Assembly: GCA_016794445.1 (NCBI GenBank)
Contig: JAEUKC010000287.1
Span: forward strand, 1-37,487
Length of the DNA stretch: 37,487 nucleotides
Reading direction: 5' to 3'
From: JADJMO01 sp016794445
GTDB lineage: Bacteria > Myxococcota_A > Polyangia > Polyangiales > JADJMO01
Shown: piece after piece, positions 16,356-23,469 of the stretch
Numbering within the stretch: position 1 is the stretch's first letter
Layout: every line of letters begins with the position of its first letter
Made by a program: the position numbers and the translations under genes
Notes under the pieces: generated by a model
What the model was told of the DNA's origin: nothing
The model's database searches: none
The model's input: only the letters and a program-made list of their open reading frames with translations

Positions 16356-18068
16356 CTAGTCGCTCGGCACCGGGGCCGTGACCGACTCGAGGCGCTGCAG
16401 GTCGTTGCGCACCGCCACGATCATCACGAACGCGAGCAGGAGCAGACCAACGAGCCCGGCGGCGTCGCGGACCCGCAGCGAAAGAGGACGCCGCAGCACG
16501 GTCTCCGCCCCGAGGAAGAGCAGCTGTCCTCCGTCGAGAGTGGGAATCGGGAGCAGGTTGAGCAAGCCGAGATTGATCGAGATCACGGCCATGACCCACA
16601 GGAACTCGTCGAGCCCGCGAGCGCCCGCGCGTCCCGCGGCGTCGTACAGCGAGATCGGGCCGGCCAGGGACCGCAGAGGTGCCTGGCCACCCAGGATGCG
16701 CAGCGTGCTCACCGCGATGAACCGAATGGCGTGGCCCGACTCGGCGAGGGCGCGCGAGGCCGCTGAGCGTAGCCGGACCGGCTGGTCGATCAGCGTGACC
16801 GGCACCGTGGGCACGAAGTGCTGGGAAGCGAACGTGTCGCGCTCGAGGCGTCGACCGGTCACGTCGATCCACTCCTCGTGGCGCAGCCGGAACAGCCCGG
16901 TCATCGGCCTGCCGTCGCGGGTCCACTCGAGGAGGCGGGTGCGGGACGCCTGCGCGCCGAGGTCCTCGATCAGCGTCACGAACGCCGGAATGGAGACCCC
17001 GTCGACCGAGCGCAGCCGATCGCCAGGGCGCAGCCCCGCGAGCCACTCCGACGATCCCGTCGGCACGCTCGACACGTACAGATCGGAGCTCTCGATCCCC
17101 GCCCGTGTGAGGCCGCCGCCGCTGGTCCCGGTCGGCGGGACCTCGGGCGCGACGACCGCGATGGAGGCCTCGTAGGCCGCCATCTCGAGCAGCGGCAGGG
17201 CGTCCCCGACCGGGAGCGCGCCGACGGGGATCACCCGTGGCCGCAGGTAGCGGACGGGCACGGCCACGCCAGGGTTGTCGCGGAGCTTGCGCTCTAGGTC
17301 CGAGAACCGTGGCGTCGCGATGCCGCCGACGTGGGTGACGAGGTCGAACGTGCGGAGGCCTGCGCGGTAGGCGGGCGACGACGGGTCGGGCACGCCGATA
17401 CACGCCGCGGGGGCGAGCGCGCCGATGCCGAGCCGGCCGACGGTGCCCTGCTCGGTGAGCACCGGGCGCGGGATGAGGCCGAGCTCGATGCGCTCCTCGT
17501 GGAGCTTCGGCTGATCGACGAGGCGCAGCACCGTCAGCACGAGGCGCTTGCCCGGGCTCGCCGTCACGCGCTCGTGCACCTCACCGTAGGTGGTGACGGG
17601 CACGCCATCGACGGCGACGACGCGATCGCCCGGGTGCAGCAGGCCGTCGGCCGGCGAACCCGGCACGACGGTGCCGATGTCGGGCGGGAGCTCGACGCTC
17701 GCCCGCGGCAGGTAGACGACGAAGAGGAGCACCACCGCGAGCAGCAGGTTCATCACCGGACCGCCGAGGGCGATGGCGAGACGGACGAGCCGGGGCTGCC
17801 GGTCGAACGCGCGCGACGCCTCCCGCTCCGAGAGCGGAGGCGCGTCCTTGTCCGGGCGCTCTGCCTCCAGCATGCGCACGAATCCGCCGAGGGGAAGGAG
17901 GGCGAGCTGATAGGTGGTCTCGCGGCCGCGATGGACCAGCAACGCCGGCCCGAAACCCAGCGAGAACGTGAGGACCTTCACGCCGAACAGGCGGGCGACG
18001 AGGAAATGCCCGAGTTCGTGCACCACCACGAGCACGCCCACCAGCACGAAGAACCGCAACACGTCCAC
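16356..18068 (-). CDS. rseP: Site-2 protease RseP, with enlarged PDZ region
   Basis: A 570-residue membrane zinc metalloprotease (M50) that cleaves membrane-embedded anti-sigma factors and signal-peptide remnants. The first helix carries HELGH at 17-21; the third zinc ligand is in NLLPIPTLDGG (Asp512). A GGPVMN membrane helix lies near residue 100. The region between about 125 and 395 looks like two to three PDZ domains (repeated GLxPGDRxxxVDGVxI patterns near 145-158 and 343-357, plus a divergent copy near 235), making the protein about 120 residues longer than E. coli RseP. Start is GTG at 18068. It is upstream of rsmB and divergent from a small orphan gene. Confidence 0.93.
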   Translation of the reverse strand: MDVLRFFVLVGVLVVVHELGHFLVARLFGVKVLTFSLGFGPALLVHRGRETTYQLALLPLGGFVRMLEAERPDKDAPPLSEREASRAFDRQPRLVRLAIALGGPVMNLLLAVVLLFVVYLPRASVELPPDIGTVVPGSPADGLLHPGDRVVAVDGVPVTTYGEVHERVTASPGKRLVLTVLRLVDQPKLHEERIELGLIPRPVLTEQGTVGRLGIGALAPAACIGVPDPSSPAYRAGLRTFDLVTHVGGIATPRFSDLERKLRDNPGVAVPVRYLRPRVIPVGALPVGDALPLLEMAAYEASIAVVAPEVPPTGTSGGGLTRAGIESSDLYVSSVPTGSSEWLAGLRPGDRLRSVDGVSIPAFVTLIEDLGAQASRTRLLEWTRDGRPMTGLFRLRHEEWIDVTGRRLERDTFASQHFVPTVPVTLIDQPVRLRSAASRALAESGHAIRFIAVSTLRILGGQAPLRSLAGPISLYDAAGRAGARGLDEFLWVMAVISINLGLLNLLPIPTLDGGQLLFLGAETVLRRPLSLRVRDAAGLVGLLLLAFVMIVAVRNDLQRLESVTAPVPSD

Positions 18069-18107
18069 CCGGCTTGTCCTCCGTCACCGGGTGATTACCT
18101 CTTGGAC

Positions 18108-18416
18108 ATGACACCGGTCCACATGATCCACGCCTTGATCGGCGAACAGGGCAAAGGCGGGGTCTCGCTCGCGATCCCGGTGTACGAGCTCCTCTTCGCC
18201 AACCAGAGAGACGGCGAAGCCACCTCCGACTACGAGCGGGGTGGCCTCTTCCGTACCGAGGACGGCTCTTTTGCCATCGTCGTCGATGCTCGCCTCAACC
18301 CCGAAGAGGCCTCGGCGCAGGCCCAGAGCGAGCTGCGTCGCCACTGGGCCGAGCTGCAGGAGGCGGGCCTCCTGAGCCCGCCCCAGCGCCTCACGCCCCT
18401 CGATCAGGCGTCGTAG
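18108..18416 (+). CDS. Small hypothetical protein
   Basis: A 102-residue protein I do not recognise. It starts at ATG 18108, 39 bases from the divergent rseP start, and ends 13 bases inside the 3' end of glnA on the opposite strand. Codon third positions are mostly G or C as in its neighbours, which supports coding. It has no membrane segment or signal; the C-terminal third is helical and charged (PEEASAQAQSELRRHWAELQ). No ribosome binding site is visible. It is less GC-extreme than its neighbours at several codons (ACA, AGA, TTT, AAA). Confidence 0.72.
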   Translation: MTPVHMIHALIGEQGKGGVSLAIPVYELLFANQRDGEATSDYERGGLFRTEDGSFAIVVDARLNPEEASAQAQSELRRHWAELQEAGLLSPPQRLTPLDQAS

Positions 18417-19810
18417 TAGAGGAAGAACTCGTACGGGCTCGGGCGGAGCTGCACCGGGCCGATCTCCTTCTCGCGCTTGTACTCGACCCAGGTCTCGACC
18501 ACGTCCTTGGTGAACACGTCGCCCTTGAGCAAGAACGCGTGGTCGTTCTCGAGCGCCTCGAGCGACTCCGAGAGCGAGCCCGGCATGCTCGGGACGTCTT
18601 TGCGCTCCTCGGGCGAGAGCGCGTAGATGTCCTTGTCCAGCGGATCGCCGGGGTGGATCTTGTTCTGGATGCCGTCGAGGCCGGCCATGAGCAGCGCGGC
18701 GAACGCGAGGTAGCCGTTGGTCGTGGGATCCGGGAAGCGGACCTCGACGCGCTTGGCCTTCGGCGACGGCGAGAACATCGGGATGCGGAGCGCCGCCGAG
18801 CGGTTGCGCGACGAGTACGCGAGGTTGACCGGCGCCTCGTAGCCCGGCACCAGGCGGCGGTAGCTGTTGGTGGTCGGGTTGGTGATCGCCGCGAGCGCCT
18901 TCGCGTGCTTGATCACGCCGCCGATGTAGTAGAGCGCGAGCTCGGACAGGCCGGCGTAGCCGTCGCCCGAGAACAGGGGCTTGCCCTCGCGCCAGATCGA
19001 CTGGTGCACGTGCATGCCCGAGCCGTTGTCGCCGAAGATCGGCTTCGGCATGAACGTCGCGGTCTTGCCGTGCGCCTTGGCGGTGTTGCGGACGACGTAC
19101 TTGAACCACATCAGCTGGTCGGCCATCGTGACCAGCTTGTTGAACTTCATGTCGATCTCGCACTGACCGGCGGTCGCCACCTCGTGGTGCGAGGTCTCGA
19201 CCTCGACGCCGACCTTCGCGAGGTTCACGCACATCTCGGTGCGCAGATCCATCAGCGAGTCGATCGGCGAGACGGGGAAATAGCCCTCCTTGGGGCGGAT
19301 CTTGTAGCCGAGCGAGCCGGGCGCGTTGGTGTTCCAGTGGCCCTCGGCGCTGTCGATCGCGTACGAGGCCTGGTGGCCCTGCACGTCGTAGCGGACGCTG
19401 TCGAACACGAAGAACTCGGCCTCGGGCCCGAAGTACGCGGTGTCGCCGATGCCGGTCTGCTTGAGGTACGCCTCGGCCTTCTTGGCGATGTAGCGCGGGT
19501 CGCGCGGGTAGTTCTGGCGCGAGATCGGGTCGAGGATGTTGCAGATGAGGCTCAGCGTGGGGTGCGCCATGAACGGGTCCATCTGCGCCGTGCCCGCGTC
19601 GGGCACGATCAGCATGTCCGACGCGTTGATCGGCTGGAACCCGCGGATCGACGAGCCGTCGAACCCGAAGCCGTCCTCGAACGAGGACTCCTCGAGCCGG
19701 TGGATCGGGACCGACGTGTGCTGCCACGTCCCGAAGAAGTCGACGAACTTGAGGTCGACCATGACGGCGCCGTGCTTCTTCGCGTAATCGAGAACGTCCT
19801 TGGGGCCCAT
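18404..19810 (-). CDS. glnA: Glutamine synthetase type I
   Basis: A 468-residue GS-I enzyme that makes glutamine from glutamate, ammonia and ATP, normally a dodecamer. Family signatures are FDGSSIRGF near residue 50, the metal/ATP region with GSGMHVHQSIW, and NPTTNSYRRLVPGYEAPV. Tyr396 in KDIYALSPEE is at the adenylylation site, so it is a GSI-beta type enzyme controllable by GlnE. A strong ribosome binding site (GGAGGAAG) is just before the ATG at 19810. glnB lies 70 bases upstream on the same strand, giving the common glnB-glnA operon. Confidence 0.97.
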   Translation of the reverse strand: MGPKDVLDYAKKHGAVMVDLKFVDFFGTWQHTSVPIHRLEESSFEDGFGFDGSSIRGFQPINASDMLIVPDAGTAQMDPFMAHPTLSLICNILDPISRQNYPRDPRYIAKKAEAYLKQTGIGDTAYFGPEAEFFVFDSVRYDVQGHQASYAIDSAEGHWNTNAPGSLGYKIRPKEGYFPVSPIDSLMDLRTEMCVNLAKVGVEVETSHHEVATAGQCEIDMKFNKLVTMADQLMWFKYVVRNTAKAHGKTATFMPKPIFGDNGSGMHVHQSIWREGKPLFSGDGYAGLSELALYYIGGVIKHAKALAAITNPTTNSYRRLVPGYEAPVNLAYSSRNRSAALRIPMFSPSPKAKRVEVRFPDPTTNGYLAFAALLMAGLDGIQNKIHPGDPLDKDIYALSPEERKDVPSMPGSLSESLEALENDHAFLLKGDVFTKDVVETWVEYKREKEIGPVQLRPSPYEFFLYYDA

Positions 19811-19880
19811 TGCTTCCTCCAGTGCTGTTTCCAGAAATCTTGCGTTGAACTCAGTGGCTTCTGTTCGCGCGACGAACGCC

Positions 19881-20219
19881 TCAGATGGCGTCGCGTCCGC
19901 GCTCGCCGGTGCGGATGCGCACCGCCTCGGCGAGGGGCGTGACGAAGATCTTCCCGTCGCCGATGCGGCCGGTCTTGGCGGCCTTCTCGATGGCCTCGAG
20001 CACCGCGTCGACCATGTCGTCGGGCACCACGACCTCGACCTTGACCTTGGGGACGAAGTCCACGACGTAGGCCGAGCCGCGGTAGACCTCCTTCTTGCCG
20101 CCGGTGCGTCCGAAGCCCTTCACCTCGGTGACGGTCATGCCCTGGACGCCGACCTCGGTGAGGGCATCCTTCACCTCGTCGAGCTTGAACGGCTTGATGA
20201 TGGCCTCGATTTTCTTCAT
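19881..20219 (-). CDS. glnB: Nitrogen regulatory protein P-II
   Basis: A 112-residue PII signal protein, the normal length, which senses 2-oxoglutarate and ATP/ADP and controls glutamine synthetase adenylylation and the Ntr response. The T-loop is complete, with Tyr51, the uridylylation site, in RGSAYVVDF. Ser49 is also present at the position phosphorylated in cyanobacterial PII. The B-loop TGRIGDGKIFV and the C-terminal RIRTGERG are as in the family. The ribosome binding site GGAGAAG precedes the ATG at 20219. It is first in an operon with glnA. No convincing sigma54 promoter was found upstream. Confidence 0.97.
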   Translation of the reverse strand: MKKIEAIIKPFKLDEVKDALTEVGVQGMTVTEVKGFGRTGGKKEVYRGSAYVVDFVPKVKVEVVVPDDMVDAVLEAIEKAAKTGRIGDGKIFVTPLAEAVRIRTGERGRDAI

Positions 20220-20332
20220 GGCTTCTCCCGCGACCAGACGACGGGCGTGATAGCGAGCGAAGGTAACGGCAAGGTTTCGCGCACCACCCACGCTGCCGAC
20301 GGGGCCGCGCTTTCGTGCTAACCGAGTTGCCG

Positions 20333-20806
20333 ATGCGTCCGTCACTGCTCGCGCTGGTCTCGGCCGGCCTCCTCGTCGTCGCCGGTTGCTCGAAGCCCAC
20401 CCGGGAGTGGAACGCCAACGACCACGACGAGGAGCCGACGTCGCAAGGACCCGGCGGGCCCGGGCAGCTCGCGGCCGGACAGCCAGGCCAGGGCCCAGGT
20501 GCCACCGCGCCGAACGCCGCGGCCAAGCTCGGCCAGATGGGGCCCGAAGAGCTCGCCGGCATCATCGAGGGCGTCTGGAAGAACGTCTGCCTCCAGTGCC
20601 ACGGGCCTGCGGGCAAAGGCGACGGCCCCAAGGGCCCCATGGTCGGCGCCGCCGATCTGGGCGCGCCCGCCGTACAGGGTCTCACGGACCAGCAGCTCGC
20701 CCAGTCGATCCAGAACGGCAAGGGCAAGATGCCGGGGTACCCCAAGCTGCCGCCCGTGTTCATCACCGGCCTCGTCGGCAAGGTCCGCTCGTTCAAGGCG
20801 CCCTGA
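20333..20806 (+). CDS. c-type cytochrome lipoprotein
   Basis: A 157-residue protein with a lipoprotein signal ending in VVAGC (Cys19), a Gly/Pro/Gln-rich linker (about 25-65) and a single-haem class I cytochrome c domain. The haem site is CLQCH at 86-90 and the likely sixth ligand is Met133 in GKMPGYP. It should be held at the periplasmic face of a membrane and carry electrons. It starts at ATG 20333, 113 bases from divergent glnB, and is followed after 20 bases by a large hydrolase lipoprotein, so the two may be one transcript. Confidence 0.9.
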   Translation: MRPSLLALVSAGLLVVAGCSKPTREWNANDHDEEPTSQGPGGPGQLAAGQPGQGPGATAPNAAAKLGQMGPEELAGIIEGVWKNVCLQCHGPAGKGDGPKGPMVGAADLGAPAVQGLTDQQLAQSIQNGKGKMPGYPKLPPVFITGLVGKVRSFKAP

Positions 20807-20826
20807 TCGCTGCTACGCTCCACTCG

Positions 20827-22902
20827 ATGCGGAAGCTTCTCTTGGGCGTGGTCGCGCTGGTCGCCTCGTGCTCCTCCAAGACCGAAGACCCCCCCGCCAC
20901 GCCGGCCGTCCAGGTGGTGTTCGAGCTCGACGCCGATTTCGACGGCGAGGACGGGTTCTTCCGCTTCCCGTTCCCCGCCGATCTCCGCCTCTCGACCGCG
21001 GGCACCCCGCGCGGACAGTCGTTCCCGAACCCGCTCGGCAAGTCGCTGGTGGCGGGTCTGCGCGCCATCGCCTCCGATCGCGCCGGCTGGCCGCTCATGC
21101 CCGTCGCGTACTTCCGCTTCGACGGCGCCCTCACCACGCGGTCGATCGACACGGTCGTCACGACCGGACCGTTCCTCCTGATCGACGTCGACGATGCGTC
21201 GCCCGATCGCGGCAAGACCTTCCCCGTCGTCGCCTCCACGCTCACCGAGGACGACTACGTGCCCACCCACGTGCTCGGCCTCGCGCCGCGCCCGGGGTTC
21301 GTGCTGCACGGCAAGCGCACCTACGCGTTCGTCGTCCTCAAGTCGGCCAACGACGCCAAGGGCGCGCCGCTCGGTCAGCCCGCGGCGCTCGGCGCCCTGC
21401 TCGCCGGTCAGGCTCCCGCGGGGGCGCGTGGCGCGGCGGCGGCGCCGGCGTTCGGCAAGCTCGGCAAGGTGCTCGGCGAGAAGGGCGTCGCCCTCTCCGA
21501 CGTCGCGGCGGCCACGGTGTTCACCACCGGCGACGTCGTGGCCGATCTCGGCGCGCTGACCGACAAGATGGTCGAGAAGTACTCGGTCACCGTCACCGAC
21601 ACGAAGGTCGATCCGGACGACGGGGCCAAGCACGATCGCTACTGCGAGGTGCAGGCCAAGGTCACCTACCCGCAGTTCCAGAAGGGCGCGCAGCCGTTCG
21701 ACAAGGAGGGGCTCTTCGTCCTCGGCCCCGACGGCCTGCCGCAGAAGCAGGGCGACCTCGTCGCGCCCATCACGCTGACCCTCCCGAAGTCGGCCATGCC
21801 GAAGGGCGGCTACCCGCTCGTGATCTACTTCCACGGCTCGGGCGGCCGCAGTGATGCCATCGCCGATCGCGGCAAGTGGCGCGTGACCGACGACGTGGCC
21901 TCGTGCCCGCAGGGCACCCGCGACGAGTGGCTCGGCAAGCTCGGGTGCAACACCAAGGGCGAGGGCCCCGGGCACGTGGTCGCGCCGTTCGGCATCGCGA
22001 TGGCCGCGAGCGCGCTCCCGGTGAACCCCGAGCGCCTGCCGGGTGCGAAGGAGACCGAGTACCTCAACTTCGCGAACCTCGCCGCCTTTCGCGACACGTT
22101 CCGTCAAGGTGTCATCGAGCAGCGCCTGCTCATCCGGGCCCTCGAGAAGCTCACCATCGATCCTGCCGTCGTCGCCGCGTGCACCGGGATGTCGCTGCCG
22201 GCCGACGAGACCGCGTATCGGTTCTCGACCGCGCAGCTGATGGCCCAGGGCCAGTCGATGGGCGGCATGTACACCAACATCATCGGCGCCGTGGACCCCA
22301 AGATCCAGGGCCTCGTGCCCACCGGGGCCGGTGGGTACTGGTCGTTCATGATCACCAAGACCAAGCTCTACGACGACACCGCGGGGCTCATCGCGGCGCT
22401 GCTCGGCGCGAACCGCGAGGGCTTCTCGTTCATGCACCCGGCGCTGCACCTCCTGCAGACCGCGTGGGAGCCGTCCGACCCCTTCGTCTACATGCCGCGC
22501 GTCTCGCGCCGACCGCTCCCCGGCCACCCCGTGCGCGCGATCTACGAGCCGGTCGGCAAGGACGACAGCTACTTCCCGACCGTGCTGTACGACGCGGTCG
22601 CGCTCTCCTACGGCCACCCCGAGGCGGGGGAGTCGATCTGGCCTACCATGCAGGACGCGCTCTCGCTCGGTGGCCTCTCGGGCCTGCGGCCGTACCCGAT
22701 CTCGAACAACCTGAAGTCGGAGGACGGTCGGCCCTACACGGGGATCCTCGTGCAGTACGCGGGCGACGGGGTCTACGATCCCCACGCCATCTACTCGCAG
22801 CTCGACGCGGTGAAGTACCAGTACGGCTGCTTCTATTCGAGCGTGCTCAAGAAGACGCCCATGGTGGTCGCGCCGGCGCCGCTCGGCACGCCCTGTCCCT
22901 GA
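20827..22902 (+). CDS. Large alpha/beta-hydrolase lipoprotein (paralogue A)
   Basis: A 691-residue lipoprotein (signal ending LVASC). The N-terminal half (about 30-330) contains FRFPFPADLRL and the TVVTTGPFLLIDVDD segment, resembling the N-terminal module of bacterial lipases sometimes called virulence-factor lipases. The C-terminal half is an alpha/beta hydrolase: PLVIYFHGSGG as the oxyanion strand, the nucleophile elbow GQSMGG (Ser477), VGKDDSY with Asp580, and YDPHAIY with His653 as the likely triad. Substrate is unknown; esterase or lipase activity at the cell surface is an inference. It is clearly related to the protein at 30356-32911. Start is ATG 20827. Confidence 0.85.
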   Translation: MRKLLLGVVALVASCSSKTEDPPATPAVQVVFELDADFDGEDGFFRFPFPADLRLSTAGTPRGQSFPNPLGKSLVAGLRAIASDRAGWPLMPVAYFRFDGALTTRSIDTVVTTGPFLLIDVDDASPDRGKTFPVVASTLTEDDYVPTHVLGLAPRPGFVLHGKRTYAFVVLKSANDAKGAPLGQPAALGALLAGQAPAGARGAAAAPAFGKLGKVLGEKGVALSDVAAATVFTTGDVVADLGALTDKMVEKYSVTVTDTKVDPDDGAKHDRYCEVQAKVTYPQFQKGAQPFDKEGLFVLGPDGLPQKQGDLVAPITLTLPKSAMPKGGYPLVIYFHGSGGRSDAIADRGKWRVTDDVASCPQGTRDEWLGKLGCNTKGEGPGHVVAPFGIAMAASALPVNPERLPGAKETEYLNFANLAAFRDTFRQGVIEQRLLIRALEKLTIDPAVVAACTGMSLPADETAYRFSTAQLMAQGQSMGGMYTNIIGAVDPKIQGLVPTGAGGYWSFMITKTKLYDDTAGLIAALLGANREGFSFMHPALHLLQTAWEPSDPFVYMPRVSRRPLPGHPVRAIYEPVGKDDSYFPTVLYDAVALSYGHPEAGESIWPTMQDALSLGGLSGLRPYPISNNLKSEDGRPYTGILVQYAGDGVYDPHAIYSQLDAVKYQYGCFYSSVLKKTPMVVAPAPLGTPCP

Positions 22903-23000
22903 CCGTGGGGTCCTCGACCGTGGCGTCCTCGACCGGGGGGTCCTCGACCTTGGCGTCCTCGACCGTGGGGTCCTCGACCGGGGCGTCCTCGACCGTGGCG
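22901..23000. repeat. 15-bp minisatellite between convergent genes
   Basis: About 6.7 tandem copies of GACCGTGGNGTCCTC, beginning within the stop codon of the hydrolase gene and ending one base before the stop of the converging lipoprotein gene. Copies alternate between G and C at the variable ninth position, so the true period is 30 bases. Three copies differ at one or two bases (GACCGGGG, GACCTTGG). It fills the whole spacer, leaving no other sequence between the genes. Confidence 0.9.
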
Positions 23001-23001
23001 C

Positions 23002-23469
23002 CTACTGCTGCTTGACGGCAGCGGTGGAGGCCCCCGGAGGCCACCCCGAAGGGCTCGTGACGCTGCCCTCGGACGGCGTGATCGCTGGCGGGGGCGCGTA
23101 GGGGCTCGAAGGCTTCGGGCCCGCCATGGTGGACGAGGGCTGGGCGACGGGGCTCGTGACCGGCGCGAGGCTCAGCACGCGCAGCCGCTCCTTGGCGTAG
23201 TCGACGCGGTTGCGGTCCTGACCGCGCGTGTAGTGCGAGACCCAGTCGTGCCAGCAGCCGCGCTTGGCCTCGGCCGGTGCGCCCGCGTCGTCGTCGATGC
23301 GGTAGCAGTGCTCGAAGCGCATGTCGCTCTCGACGACCGTGCGCATGCTGGCGCCGCACCCCAGCGAAGCGGCGGTTCCCCACGCGAGCACGACCAGGGC
23401 CACCGCCGAGCGCATCCCAGGAATCTTGCGTCCTCGGACGGCTGAACGCAAGCCCAGCTGGCCCGACAT
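23002..23469 (-). CDS. Small lipoprotein coupled to the sigma54 activator gene
   Basis: A 155-residue protein with a signal ending in the lipobox ASLGC (Cys38), followed by a short charged region with two further Cys residues (HCYRIDDD, RGCWHDW) and a Pro/Ser-rich, probably disordered C-terminus. The chosen ATG at 23469 overlaps the stop of the upstream activator gene (TGATG) and is preceded by GAGGTG at good distance; an ATG at 23415 would give a shorter signal but has no ribosome binding site. No known family. Its tight coupling to the activator suggests they are made together. Confidence 0.8.
   Translation of the reverse strand: MSGQLGLRSAVRGRKIPGMRSAVALVVLAWGTAASLGCGASMRTVVESDMRFEHCYRIDDDAGAPAEAKRGCWHDWVSHYTRGQDRNRVDYAKERLRVLSLAPVTSPVAQPSSTMAGPKPSSPYAPPPAITPSEGSVTSPSGWPPGASTAAVKQQ

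Noticed and set aside
19863..19877. GTTCG/CGAAC hairpin between glnB and glnA as an attenuator
   Set aside because: Only five base pairs and no T-run; too weak to call.
20220..20332. Sigma54 site upstream of glnB, expected for a glnBA operon
   Set aside because: The best match (TGGTGCG then TTGCC on the minus strand) has a 7-base instead of a 4-base spacer. No NtrC-like palindrome was seen.
22901..23000. CRISPR-like array
   Set aside because: Units are 15 bases, directly adjacent and without spacers.
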